Below, in pieces: positions 17,366 through 25,821 of a stretch of 64,000 nt of DNA (the first letter of the stretch is position 1; each line of letters starts with the position of its first letter). The DNA comes from Arenibacter certesii DSM 19833 (GTDB lineage: Bacteria > Bacteroidota > Bacteroidia > Flavobacteriales > Flavobacteriaceae). The notes under the pieces were generated by a model that saw only the letters and a program-made list of their open reading frames with translations, searched no databases and was not told where the DNA came from. The stretch is from positions 49,829 through 113,828 of the forward strand of contig NZ_AUCB01000015.1 in the NCBI RefSeq assembly GCF_000429545.1, given 5' to 3'. Made by a program: the position numbers and the translations under genes.

Positions 17366-18280
17366 ATGAGAAGAAGAGATTTTATACAAAAAACCGCCCT
17401 CACCAGCGGGGCGGTAACTTTAGGCGGAACTATGGCTTACAGCGCTCCGTTAACTATGGTTGCTAAACACAAGTTCAACCTAAAATATGCTCCACATTTT
17501 GGAATGTTCAAAAATATGTCTAGTAATGACCTTATAGACCAGCTAAACTTTATGGCCGATCAAGGTTTTACAGCCTTTGAGGATAATGGAATGATGGGAA
17601 GAGATGTAGCCATGCAAACAAAAATTGGCGAAACTCTAGCTAAGCACAATATGACCATGGGCGTTTTTGTTGTAGACAAAGGCGGTAACATGGCCAATAC
17701 TTTAGCAGCTGGAAAAAAGGAAAATGTAGCTATATTTTTAGAAGGCTGTAGAAAGGCAGTGGATGTTGCCAAACGGGTAAATGCAAAATGGATGACGGTA
17801 GTACCAGGTGCATACGATAGAAGTCTTCCCATAGGGATACAGAATGCTAACGTAATAGAAGCCCTAAGAAGAGGTGCCGAAATATTTGAGCCACATGGCT
17901 TAGTGATGGTTTTGGAACCTCTTTCCGATTCTCCTGATCTTCATTTACAGACCTCAGAGCAAACCTATTTAATTTGCAAAGGAGTTAACAGTCCATCATG
18001 TAAAATTTTGTACGATATATATCATATGCAAAAAAACGAAGGACACCTGATTCACAATATGAACCTCACTTGGGATGAAATTGCCTACATACAAGTAGGA
18101 GACAATCCAGGGAGAAATGAACCTACCACTGGTGAAATTAATTACAAAAATATTTTCAAGTATCTACACGAAAAAGGATTTGATGGGGTAGTTGGAATGG
18201 AACACGGCAACTCTAGACCTCACAAGGAAGGTGAATTGGCCGTAATAAACGCCTATAAAGAAGTAGATAACTTCTTATAA
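17366..18280 (+). CDS. Hydroxypyruvate isomerase-like TIM-barrel protein with Tat signal
   Basis: 304 residues starting MRRRDFIQKTALTSGAVTLG, a twin-arginine signal. The barrel has VLEPLSDSPDLHLQTSEQ, KILYDIYHMQ, YIQVGDNPGRNEPTTGEINY and GMEHGNS, the metal-site and signature set of the Hyi/EboC branch of sugar isomerases. It is 19 bases after the subunit-3 gene and is surely co-transcribed. It probably isomerises the oxidised sugar in the periplasm; the exact substrate is unknown. Confidence 0.88.
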   Translation: MRRRDFIQKTALTSGAVTLGGTMAYSAPLTMVAKHKFNLKYAPHFGMFKNMSSNDLIDQLNFMADQGFTAFEDNGMMGRDVAMQTKIGETLAKHNMTMGVFVVDKGGNMANTLAAGKKENVAIFLEGCRKAVDVAKRVNAKWMTVVPGAYDRSLPIGIQNANVIEALRRGAEIFEPHGLVMVLEPLSDSPDLHLQTSEQTYLICKGVNSPSCKILYDIYHMQKNEGHLIHNMNLTWDEIAYIQVGDNPGRNEPTTGEINYKNIFKYLHEKGFDGVVGMEHGNSRPHKEGELAVINAYKEVDNFL

Positions 18281-18315
18281 TAAGGACTTCTACATCTTTT
18301 AACGTTCCTTTTAGA

Positions 18316-18415
18316 AAGGTTCCTCCCCATTTGCCCGTCCAAAGGCAACGGATGGAACCTTATCTTTATCTTATCGGTATTTACATTACACTATTCTTTA
18401 TCGCTAGAATAGTGT
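18316..18415. repeat. Two inverted repeats after the GMC operon
   Basis: AAGGTTCC (18316-18323) pairs with GGAACCTT (18354-18361), with a nested TTGCC/GGCAA. A second perfect nine-base stem, ACACTATTC (18388-18396) / GAATAGTGT (18407-18415), has a ten-base loop. Neither is followed by a T run, so they may protect the 3' end of the mRNA rather than terminate it. Confidence 0.5.
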
Positions 18416-18698
18416 ACTTCCATTATTTAAAAAAATGACCTAGGAAAAACTACTACTAGGAGCGCTAATGAGGCAAGGGACCGAAACCCCTAAGACCATT
18501 TGTGCCAAAGCTTCGTAGTAATCAATTTTAAGCTTGGGACGAAACATAAGAGACCATCCTTTAAAACCTAATACGGATTTAAATTAACGCATATAATAAG
18601 ATTCTAATCTAAGGTTTTATCCACCTCAATTCCACAATATCGCACTAAGCTACACTCCTTGCCAGCTAGGTTTAATATAATTCGCTCCCTTACCTAAT

Positions 18699-18791
18699 TT
18701 AGACAGAAAATGCAGTTAATAACATAATTATAGAAAGTACGAGCATTGCAATAAAGATCAATTTAATGCCATTTGTATATTTAAGTGTCAT
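18699..18791 (-). CDS. Possible 30-residue membrane peptide
   Basis: The frame encodes MTLKYTNGIKLIFIAMLVL followed by SIIMLLTAFSV, a single hydrophobic helix with a short basic/polar N-terminus. About 75 bases upstream on the same strand is a near-consensus promoter: TTGAC, then roughly 19 bases, then TATCTTTTG, which has one extra base relative to TAnnTTTG. No homologue is recognised. Size and composition permit a real single-pass peptide, but chance is also possible. Confidence 0.3.
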   Translation of the reverse strand: MTLKYTNGIKLIFIAMLVLSIIMLLTAFSV

Positions 18792-18954
18792 AAAAATTGG
18801 TTTTTGTGTTGTTGCTATTGTATAATGAAAAAACAAACTGGATTCAGAACCAACAAAAGATATTGAAAACCCAGAGTCAAGGCGATTCGCCTCCAAAAAA
18901 CCGAAGCCCAGAACATAAAGGTATGCTTACTTTACTCCATAAGATCTTAGATAT

Positions 18955-19013
18955 GTAACAGAACATAACACGTATGTAACATCACTTTACCAACTGATAA
19001 CACATTACATTTC
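18955..19013 (+). promoter_or_regulatory. Phased TAACA array with near-consensus -7 box
   Basis: TAACA units at 18956, 18966, 18977 and 18998, with a degenerate TTACC at 18987, follow one face of the helix (10-11 base spacing). TACATTTC (19006-19013) follows, one base off TAnnTTTG. The arrangement resembles the arrays before the porin and PiT genes at 926 and 2192. The next feature downstream is a terminator at 19044, so any transcript would be short. Confidence 0.45.
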
Positions 19014-19043
19014 GGAAACAATATAGGAAGACGAAATACAATA

Positions 19044-19088
19044 AAAAAGGGGCACAAAATACATTAAGCGTATTTTATGCCCCTTTTT
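19044..19088. terminator. Bidirectional terminator
   Basis: AAAAAGGGGCA (19044-19054) and AAAATAC (19056-19062) pair with GTATTTT (19070-19076) and TGCCCCTTTTT (19078-19088) around one C/A mismatch and a seven-base loop. A and T runs flank both sides. A second stem, TAAGTTGGA/TCCAACTTA (19088-19116), adjoins it. Confidence 0.85.
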
Positions 19089-19398
19089 AAGTTGGAATTA
19101 AAACCACTCCAACTTATTTAATTACTACCGCCAACTGGCACGACCCATTTAATACAAGGTAATTCTGAATCCCTAGAATGGACCTTATTTGTTTTTAGGT
19201 AGTTCCCCCGAAACCCAATTGCAAATTAATTTCCATAACCATTAAATGGTCCAGCTCTTCAATCCTACTCCGCATCTCCGATATTGCACTAAACAATAGC
19301 AAGTTCAAATTAATGAACAAGGTCGAATTGGATCGCACCTTATTTGACAGTATTTTATTCTATTTCAATATTTATTTTTCTAGCTTTTGTGCCATCAG

Positions 19399-19575
19399 TT
19401 ATCGTTTCCATACCTTTAGATCTGGTGCTGCCCTGTTTTCCGCAAAATTCTTATCTCCTTCTACTTTCTTGTTAACAAAATTATCTTCTTCCCCACGCGA
19501 CCTACTATCATCCGTAATAATGGAAACAAGAAGGATAAAAATCAATCCAATAAAAAAAAGTATACATTTTTTCAT
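19399..19575 (-). CDS. 58-residue exported peptide, candidate target or signal of the adjacent LytTR system
   Basis: The frame from ATG 19573-19575 to TAA 19399-19401 encodes MKKCILFFIGLIFILLVSII, then a charged tail (TDDSRSRGEEDNFVNKKVEG, DKNFAENRAAPDLKVWKR). The N-terminus is a textbook signal or anchor sequence; the mature part is hydrophilic and ends in basic residues. On the same strand are AGGTG just before the ATG, a perfect -7 box TAAATTTG (19636-19643) and paired 11-base direct repeats upstream (19674-19705). The LytTR regulator gene is divergent, 312 bases away. No homologue is recognised; the gene is supported by composition and its promoter. Confidence 0.6.
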   Translation of the reverse strand: MKKCILFFIGLIFILLVSIITDDSRSRGEEDNFVNKKVEGDKNFAENRAAPDLKVWKR

Positions 19576-19635
19576 CACCTAAGTTTTTGTCATATAGGTT
19601 AAACACCTTGGTTTTTGGAGGACTTAGGGGAGTAT

Positions 19636-19643
19636 CAAATTTA
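19636..19643 (-). promoter_or_regulatory. -7 promoter box of the 58-residue peptide gene
   Basis: On the minus strand the sequence reads TAAATTTG, a perfect Bacteroidota TAnnTTTG box. It predicts transcription starting near 19629, leaving a leader of about 54 bases. No good -33 TTG precedes it, which fits a promoter needing an activator. Confidence 0.6.
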
Positions 19644-19673
19644 TACGACAATCCCCGTAGAAAAATAATAAGT

Positions 19674-19705
19674 TGTATAATTGGTAAACTATTCTGTATA
19701 ATTGG
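19674..19705 (-). promoter_or_regulatory. LytTR-type paired direct repeats
   Basis: TGTATAATTGG occurs at 19674-19684 and identically at 19695-19705, 21 bases apart start to start (two helical turns). Relative to the predicted leftward start they sit at about -45 and -66. LytTR regulators such as AgrA and ComE bind two direct repeats at this pitch and position to activate transcription. Confidence 0.6.
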
Positions 19706-19864
19706 CAAGTGTTTAAAATACGGTTACTACCTCTAAATCAGCAAGTAAAAAAGTGTTCCGACCTAGATTCACTTAAAATCACCCAATCTTAAACCTTTTC
19801 CAGCAATTTACACTTGAATCAATTCCATTAATACAAAATGTGATAAGCATGTGGACAATGGGTT

Positions 19865-19872
19865 TAAATTTG
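19865..19872 (+). promoter_or_regulatory. -7 promoter box of the LytTR regulator gene
   Basis: TAAATTTG lies 15 bases before the chosen ATG at 19888, giving a very short leader. It argues against the longer in-frame start at 19840. Confidence 0.55.
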
Positions 19873-19887
19873 ATTATCTTTCCTACT

Positions 19888-20622
19888 ATGTTAGAAGCCG
19901 TACTAGTAGATGACGAAATTAAAGCGCTCCAAAGTCTTTCTTGGGAGCTGACCAACTTTAGCGATGAGATTAAAGTAGTAGCTTCCTTTACGGATCCTTT
20001 TGAGGCTTTGGAATATTTACTGACAAATACACCTGACTGCTTGTTTTTGGATATTGAGATGCCCACAATGGACGGATTTCAATTTATACAGAAACTACAG
20101 AATAAAGACTTCCCTGTCGTTATCACTACTGCTTATAACCAATATGCTATTAAAGCACTTAAACATGAAGCTATAGACTATTTACTAAAGCCTATCGATA
20201 CGGATGACTTAAACTTAACCATTGCCAAAATAAGAAAGTTTAATAGCAAGCATAACACTTATGAAAAGTTAGAGAATATCCTATTAAAGTTTAATTCTGA
20301 TTCCAAACACAAAAAAATCACCATCAATACAGATGGTAAACTGTTGTTTCTGGAAAGTAATGAGATTTTATATGCAGAATCAGACGGAAATTACAGCACT
20401 TTATACCTCACCGATGGTCAGAAAATATTATTGACAAAAAAACTGAAAGAAGTGAATGAGCTCTTACCAAAGGATATCTTTTTCAGAATTCACAATTCTT
20501 TTATCATCAATATGCAAAAGATAAAGGAATTTATAAAAACCGATGGTTATGTTATTTTAGAGTCCAACCATAAAATTCCAGTTTCAAGACAAAAAAAGTC
20601 AGATTTCCTGGATTTAATTTAG
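19888..20622 (+). CDS. LytTR family response regulator
   Basis: 244 residues from ATG 19888. Receiver domain at residues 1-115 with acidic pair Asp8-Asp9, phospho-acceptor Asp55 in CLFLDIEMPTMDGF, and Lys101 in YLLKPID. A LytTR DNA-binding domain (about 145-240) contains EILYAESDGNYSTLYL, FFRIHNSFIIN and KIPVSRQKKSDF. It is followed 85 bases on by its cognate kinase. Family members bind paired direct repeats; such repeats lie 200 bases upstream, before the divergent exported-peptide gene. Confidence 0.95.
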   Translation: MLEAVLVDDEIKALQSLSWELTNFSDEIKVVASFTDPFEALEYLLTNTPDCLFLDIEMPTMDGFQFIQKLQNKDFPVVITTAYNQYAIKALKHEAIDYLLKPIDTDDLNLTIAKIRKFNSKHNTYEKLENILLKFNSDSKHKKITINTDGKLLFLESNEILYAESDGNYSTLYLTDGQKILLTKKLKEVNELLPKDIFFRIHNSFIINMQKIKEFIKTDGYVILESNHKIPVSRQKKSDFLDLI

Positions 20623-20707
20623 TTAAATCCTTAATTAAACCATCAATTACTTGAAGTTAGCCATTTTCCATAGCTACGGGCAATTAAAACCAAGGCCAAA
20701 TTTACCT

Positions 20708-22615
20708 ATGGTTTTCTTCTTTTGTTTAATTTTTACGCTTTCCCATTCCCAAATAGTCCCAGAATCTTTTAAACAACTAAGCGACAGCCTTATTCATGCC
20801 AGACCTAAAACCTACCGAGAACTCGATTCGGTGCTTAGGAATAAAAGAGCCGACACCGTGTACATGCACTACTTTAACCAAACGTCTGCAAGGAACGGGT
20901 ATTATGATGGTCAAGCCTATGCCCTTAATCAATTAGGTAGAAAATACAGGGACATATCCCAATTCCCCAAAGCTATTTCCTTACACCAGTTAGCGCTAAA
21001 AGCAGCCGAAGAAGCAGACAATCTAGAATTTAGGATATACAGCCTTAATATGCTTGGGGTTATATACAGAAAAAGCGATGCTATTAAAACTGCCCTAGAT
21101 TACCATCAAGAAGCCCTAGATTTAGCCAGCACGGAAAAAAACCCCTCTAATGGCATTAAAAGAAGCATTAATGTCTCCTTAAACAGCATTGGCAACCTTT
21201 ACCAGACCCTAAGGCAATACGATATTGCCATAGCTCAGTATAAAAAATCCATGGCTCTAGAAAAGGAACTGGATAATAAGCTGGGATTAGCCATAAATTA
21301 TCAAAACATTGGGGAATGCTTAGAACATAAGGGGCAGCTTACCGAAGCCCTCCACCATTACAGAACCTCATTGGAATATAATAATGAAATTAACAATCAT
21401 AAGGGATTAATCATTTGTAAGAACAGTATTGCACAAATCTACATTAAACAAAATAAAGTAAAGGAAGCTTTAGAAATTTTAGAGCCCAATTTATTGGCCG
21501 CCGAAGAGATTGGGAATATGTATATTGCCACATCCATTAACCTCAATATAGGCTGGGCGCTTATGGAACTAGAAGAATATCAGAATGCTGAGAAATACCT
21601 GAATCGAGGATTGGCATTAGCCAATACACACCATTTACCCAGTTTTATATCGGAAGCGTATAGTTTATTATCAAAATTGGCTACCCATAAAGAAAGTTAT
21701 AAAAATGCACTTCTGTATTACCAGAAAGCAGAAAGCTTAAACGTGGCAATAAATAGCGAGGTGAATCGAAAATATATTTACGACCTCATCATTAAATATG
21801 AAACGGAGAAACAGCACAATGAGATTGCAAACTTGGCCAATGAAAATCTCTTGATAAACTTAAAGCTTAAAAGAAACAAAAACATGCTGTTCATTGGGGC
21901 TTTAGGAATGGCACTGCTTACCTTTCTATTATATATCCTGTATAGACAGAAAGAGCTGAAAAATGACAAAAAAATATTAACCCTGGAACAAAGCATGCTG
22001 CGTAGTCAGATGAACCCCCACTTCTTATTCAATTCTTTAAACTCCATTAAGCTTTACATTATAAACAACGACAAAAAAAACGCAGTTCATTATCTTAACA
22101 AGTTCTCCAAATTGGTACGTAAAATACTTGAAGCCTCCTCTTTAAAGGAAATTTCACTTTTTGATGAGTTGGAAACCATTGAACTTTATATGAACATAGA
22201 GAACATTCGCTTTTCCAACGAAATAAATTTCGTTATACTAATAGATGAACCTATTGACCCACATAATGTTAAGATTCCTTCTTTAATACTTCAACCCTTT
22301 CTAGAAAATGCCTTATGGCATGGTCTCTCCACTAAGGAGGGGGAGAAAAATATAGAATTAAGGGTGAGTAGGGAAAATAGCAATTATATAAAAATAACTA
22401 TTACTGATAATGGTGTTGGACGAAAGGCCTCAGAAAGACTAAAGAGAAACAAGGTCTTAAAAAGAAAATCCGTCGGCATAGATATCACCAAAGAACGATT
22501 GGCAAATTTCTCTAAAGATTTTGAACATTCTTTTCAGGTAGAAATAATAGATCTTTACAGCTCGGAAAAAGAATCCCTAGGCACTCAGGTAATCCTTCAC
22601 ATTCCTACTTCTTAG
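20708..22615 (+). CDS. TPR-containing LytS-like sensor histidine kinase
   Basis: 635 residues. Signal peptide (MVFFFCLIFTLSHSQ), then a periplasmic region of tetratricopeptide repeats (e.g. ALNQLGRKYRDISQFPKAIS, NSIGNLYQTLRQYDIAIAQY). One membrane helix is near residues 391-412 (MLFIGALGMALLTFLLYILY), followed by a His_kinase core with QMNPHFLFNSLNS (His about 438) and ATPase motifs LILQPFLENALWHGL and ITDNGVGRKA. It probably phosphorylates the adjacent LytTR regulator. The TPR sensor implies a protein or peptide ligand. ATG 20708 is chosen because it gives a clean signal peptide. Confidence 0.93.
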   Translation: MVFFFCLIFTLSHSQIVPESFKQLSDSLIHARPKTYRELDSVLRNKRADTVYMHYFNQTSARNGYYDGQAYALNQLGRKYRDISQFPKAISLHQLALKAAEEADNLEFRIYSLNMLGVIYRKSDAIKTALDYHQEALDLASTEKNPSNGIKRSINVSLNSIGNLYQTLRQYDIAIAQYKKSMALEKELDNKLGLAINYQNIGECLEHKGQLTEALHHYRTSLEYNNEINNHKGLIICKNSIAQIYIKQNKVKEALEILEPNLLAAEEIGNMYIATSINLNIGWALMELEEYQNAEKYLNRGLALANTHHLPSFISEAYSLLSKLATHKESYKNALLYYQKAESLNVAINSEVNRKYIYDLIIKYETEKQHNEIANLANENLLINLKLKRNKNMLFIGALGMALLTFLLYILYRQKELKNDKKILTLEQSMLRSQMNPHFLFNSLNSIKLYIINNDKKNAVHYLNKFSKLVRKILEASSLKEISLFDELETIELYMNIENIRFSNEINFVILIDEPIDPHNVKIPSLILQPFLENALWHGLSTKEGEKNIELRVSRENSNYIKITITDNGVGRKASERLKRNKVLKRKSVGIDITKERLANFSKDFEHSFQVEIIDLYSSEKESLGTQVILHIPTS

Positions 22616-23177
22616 TATGCTCTTTAGCAATTTCCTCCAATTCTGCGTACCATTTTTCACCAAATTTCCTAATCAATCCATCCTTAACAAACTTATAAAT
22701 GGGCACTTGTAGCTCGCTTCCTAAGGAACATGCTGGATCACAGATTTCCCATCTATGGTAGTTTACTGCAGTTAGTTCAGAATATTCCCTTACCCTAACG
22801 GGATACAAATGACAGGAAACCGGTTTTTTAAATTTAGTTGCACCTTCCTCATAAGCCTTTTCTATACCACATTTAGCAGTACCTTTTTCCGTAAATATTG
22901 CATAAGCACACTCACTACCATTTACAAGAGGCGTCTCCCATTCTCCATCCTCGCCCCTTATAAAGGCTCCCTGCTTTTCTATTTCAGCAATTCCTTCCGG
23001 TCTTAAAAATGGCTTTACATCCCTATAAATGTCCACTAATATTTCTGTCTCCTTATCCACTAAAGGTGCACCTGCCTCACCATCTACACAACAGGTTCCT
23101 TTACAAGCAGTAAGATTGCACACAAAATCATTCTCTATGATCTCTTCCGATACTATTGTTTTACCTAATTGGAACAT
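22605..23177 (-). CDS. DUF3109 family cysteine-rich protein
   Basis: 190 residues. Cysteines cluster as CNLTACKGTCC, CAYAIF...KCGIEKA, PVSCHLYPVRV and ICDPACSLG, the pattern of the DUF3109 / YkgJ-like group thought to hold an Fe-S or zinc centre. The function is unknown. Its 3' end overlaps the convergent kinase gene by 11 bases, so the two messages are antisense at their ends. Confidence 0.9.
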   Translation of the reverse strand: MFQLGKTIVSEEIIENDFVCNLTACKGTCCVDGEAGAPLVDKETEILVDIYRDVKPFLRPEGIAEIEKQGAFIRGEDGEWETPLVNGSECAYAIFTEKGTAKCGIEKAYEEGATKFKKPVSCHLYPVRVREYSELTAVNYHRWEICDPACSLGSELQVPIYKFVKDGLIRKFGEKWYAELEEIAKEHTKK

Positions 23178-23296
23178 ACCTAAAAATTAAGCCACAAATA
23201 TACCTCTTTACATGGATAATTTCGCCTGAATTAAATGTAGATTTGCATCGTCCAAATCCCATAAGGTTTTGCGAACTAAATAGCACTCAGTTTTTT

Positions 23297-23875
23297 ATGG
23301 ATATAAGTTTTAACCTTAGAGAGATTATAACAGCCAGTATGGTCCTATTTGCCGTTATCGATATTGTAGGAAGCATCCCCATAATCATCAACTTACGTAA
23401 TAAGGTGGGCCATATTGAATCTGGCAAAGCCTCCTTGGTTTCTGCCTTGATTATGATTGCTTTTCTATTTGTTGGGGAAGAAATATTAAAATTAATTGGA
23501 ATTGACGTCAACTCTTTTGCGGTAGCCGGGGCTTTTGTAATTTTCTTTCTGGCTATAGAAATGATTTTGGGAATCACCCTTTATAGAGATGATCATCCAG
23601 AAAGCGCCTCTATTGTTCCCATAGCATTTCCTTTAATCGCTGGAGCAGGAACGGTTACCACCCTTTTATCCCTTAGAGCGGAGTATAGAGTAGAAAATAT
23701 AATAATCGCCATTGTAATAAATGTTATTTTTGTTTACTTTGTGTTGAAGTCTTCTCAAAGAATAGAAAATATTTTAGGTAAAAATGGACTTAATGTAATC
23801 CGTAAAATATTTGGTGTGATTTTATTGGCCATTGCCGTAAAACTATTTACCACAAATATTAATGAATTATTTTAG
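23297..23875 (+). CDS. MarC family integral membrane protein
   Basis: 192 residues with about six membrane segments. The N-terminal MVLFAVIDIVGSIPIIINL and the middle IPIAFPLIAGAGTVTTLL-like segment (VPIAFPLIAGAGTVTTLLSL) are MarC hallmarks. The transport role of the family is unproven. I start at ATG 23297, as the in-frame upstream extension looks unlike the family. A 22-base gap leads to a small membrane protein gene. Confidence 0.9.
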   Translation: MDISFNLREIITASMVLFAVIDIVGSIPIIINLRNKVGHIESGKASLVSALIMIAFLFVGEEILKLIGIDVNSFAVAGAFVIFFLAIEMILGITLYRDDHPESASIVPIAFPLIAGAGTVTTLLSLRAEYRVENIIIAIVINVIFVYFVLKSSQRIENILGKNGLNVIRKIFGVILLAIAVKLFTTNINELF

Positions 23876-23897
23876 GGATAGCTAGAAAACTGATCTG

Positions 23898-24098
23898 ATG
23901 AACAAAATATTGCTTGTAGTACTTATCGTCTTGGGATTGGCCCTTACTGTTTACAACATTACATTGGTGAATTTTGAATCACCTCTTGATGGAAATAGCA
24001 TTATAGCATTAATTGGTGTAGTGGCATCACTTTGTGCTGTTGCCTTGCTCCTTATTTACGCTACATCTAAGAAGATAGAGAAGAAAATGAAAGAATAA
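23898..24098 (+). CDS. Small two-helix membrane protein
   Basis: 66 residues: helix one ILLVVLIVLGLALTVYNITL, a short loop (NFESPLDGNS), helix two IIALIGVVASLCAVALLLIY, then a lysine-rich tail (TSKKIEKKMKE). The inside-positive tail suggests both ends are cytoplasmic. It lies 22 bases after the marC-like gene, probably in the same mRNA. The family resembles uncharacterised flavobacterial proteins; no function can be given. Confidence 0.75.
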   Translation: MNKILLVVLIVLGLALTVYNITLVNFESPLDGNSIIALIGVVASLCAVALLLIYATSKKIEKKMKE

Positions 24099-24176
24099 TA
24101 AGCCCTTTCTCCAAAATTCAAAACTGCTCTAAGTTGGGAGCTTGCCTTCCTGTTTACGGTATGCCCATCATTTTTT

Positions 24177-25805
24177 CTACAATGGTTCCTGGCCTAGCAC
24201 CCTAGTACTCAAATCGATTCGATTACTGTTTTCCTGATCCAGTTCTAATACTTTTTGTATCATATCATCGGCGCCACTTTTAATTTGAGCATGGGCATTG
24301 GCGTCGAACAATTGTTCTGCAAGAGCAGCTTTTAGATAGAGCTTAATCTTATCCTCAAAAGCATAAAAATTCAATCTAATTTTATTGGAGGAATACTTTA
24401 CGAAACTCTCAAAAAGGATATCATCTACGGTATAATTTTCAATAAAATCTTTCTTATCAAATTGTTCGTAATAAGCCCTTTGATCATCCAAATAGGTAAA
24501 CACAAAATGAGGTATAAAGCGAAGATTCATAGCCTCAATCGCCTCGGACTCATTGGAACCAATGGGTACAAAAACATCTGGGATAATTCCCCCGCCACCA
24601 TAGACAATTTTACCTTTTGGCGTCCTAAATTTTAGCGAATCGGCCACCTTTATACTATCTACGGACAGCAGCTCACCATTATGGTAACGGTCCATAAATT
24701 TCTGGTAGTAATCCCTATTCCCATTTTCATACGATTTTTGAATAGACCTACCAGTAGGTGTGTAATACCTAGATACCGTTAACCTCACTGCAGATCCATC
24801 GCCAAGATCCATCTCTCGTTGCACTAGGCCTTTCCCAAAAGACCTCCGCCCCACAATGGTCCCTAAATCGTTGTCTTGCAAAGAGCCCGCAATAATTTCA
24901 CTGGCCGACGCAGATTTTTCATTGATCAACACGTACACTGGTTTATTTTCAAAATCCCCTTTCTTGGTGGCAAATACCTTGTCTACTTTACCCCTTTTAT
25001 TTTTGGTGTACAATATCATTTTGCCGTCGGACAGAAATTCATCCGCCATTTGTTCTGCAATTCCCAAATAGCCACCTGGATTATCCCTAAGATCTAGCGT
25101 TAATTTTGTGGCCCCCAATGATTCCAACTTTCGTAGGGCCTTTTTAAATTCTTTATAGGTTGACTCTGCAAACCGATTTACCTTTATATAGCCCATATCC
25201 GGAGTAAGCATACAGTAGGATTCAACACTCTTTATAGGCACTACATCCCGATTTACTACCACATTGAAGAGTTTGTTTCCATTTTTTCTATACACCTGTA
25301 GCTTTACCGCACTCCCCTTTTCTCCTTTCAGTTTTTTAATCACCTCATCATTAGGAATGTCCGAACCAAATAAGGTATCTCCATCAGCCATTAAAATCCG
25401 GTCTCCTTGCTTTAATCCCTTAAGATAGCTTGGGCCATTCTCAATGGTCCTTATCACGGAAATAGTATCCTTATACATATAAAAATTCACTCCAATGCCT
25501 ACAAAGTCCCCCTTCATACTCTCTGAAACCTTTTCCATTTCACTTTTGGGGATATAGACAGAATGGGGATCCAATTTTTCTAGAATATTGTTCACCGTAA
25601 CATCTACAATGCTATCGGTATTAATTTCATCCACATACTCATAATCTATATAATCTATCAGTCTGTTGAGCTTTTCCTTCTTGGAATTTTTGGTGAAAAG
25701 CTTATTCTCCGAATCTTTAAAGTGCAGTTTTCCACCAATAAAAATACCAATGGCCAAAGCCAAGGCAATTACTGTAGGCCATATGTAGGTGTATTTGCTC
25801 TTCAT
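24177..25805 (-). CDS. S41 family C-terminal processing peptidase with PDZ domain
   Basis: 542 residues. A membrane anchor near the N-terminus (IWPTVIALALAIGIFIGG), a PDZ domain (GIGVNFYMYKDTISVIRTIE, LKQGDRILMADGD), and the S41 catalytic core with NEKSASASEIIAGSLQDN (nucleophile Ser near residue 301) and SFGKGLVQREM (general-base Lys). These proteases trim or degrade periplasmic proteins. It ends 17 bases before the dCMP deaminase start, reading leftward. Confidence 0.94.
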   Translation of the reverse strand: MKSKYTYIWPTVIALALAIGIFIGGKLHFKDSENKLFTKNSKKEKLNRLIDYIDYEYVDEINTDSIVDVTVNNILEKLDPHSVYIPKSEMEKVSESMKGDFVGIGVNFYMYKDTISVIRTIENGPSYLKGLKQGDRILMADGDTLFGSDIPNDEVIKKLKGEKGSAVKLQVYRKNGNKLFNVVVNRDVVPIKSVESYCMLTPDMGYIKVNRFAESTYKEFKKALRKLESLGATKLTLDLRDNPGGYLGIAEQMADEFLSDGKMILYTKNKRGKVDKVFATKKGDFENKPVYVLINEKSASASEIIAGSLQDNDLGTIVGRRSFGKGLVQREMDLGDGSAVRLTVSRYYTPTGRSIQKSYENGNRDYYQKFMDRYHNGELLSVDSIKVADSLKFRTPKGKIVYGGGGIIPDVFVPIGSNESEAIEAMNLRFIPHFVFTYLDDQRAYYEQFDKKDFIENYTVDDILFESFVKYSSNKIRLNFYAFEDKIKLYLKAALAEQLFDANAHAQIKSGADDMIQKVLELDQENSNRIDLSTRVLGQEPL

Positions 25806-25821
25806 TATTTTTTTATAAGCC

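Larger units (their letters stand above)
18281..19398. other. Long intergenic region with hairpins, phased TAACA array and terminators
   Basis: More than a kilobase without a normal-sized gene. Seen here: a stem AAGGTTCC/GGAACCTT (18316-18361); a nine-base inverted repeat ACACTATTC/GAATAGTGT (18388-18415); a possible 30-codon leftward ORF (18699-18791); a phased TAACA array (18955-19002); and two stems at 19044-19116. In a gene-dense genome this much structured DNA suggests RNA genes, lost genes or both. Confidence 0.6.
19576..19887. other. Divergent regulatory region of the exported peptide and LytTR regulator
   Basis: No gene lies here. It holds a leftward -7 box (19636-19643), the LytTR-like direct repeats (19674-19705) and a rightward -7 box TAAATTTG (19865-19872) directly before the regulator. 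The segment between the repeats and the rightward promoter shows no clear motif. Confidence 0.6.

Noticed and set aside
19313..19582. 89-codon plus-strand ORF opposite the exported peptide
   Set aside because: The opposite frame has a clean signal peptide, promoter and operator; this one is low-complexity Phe/Ser.
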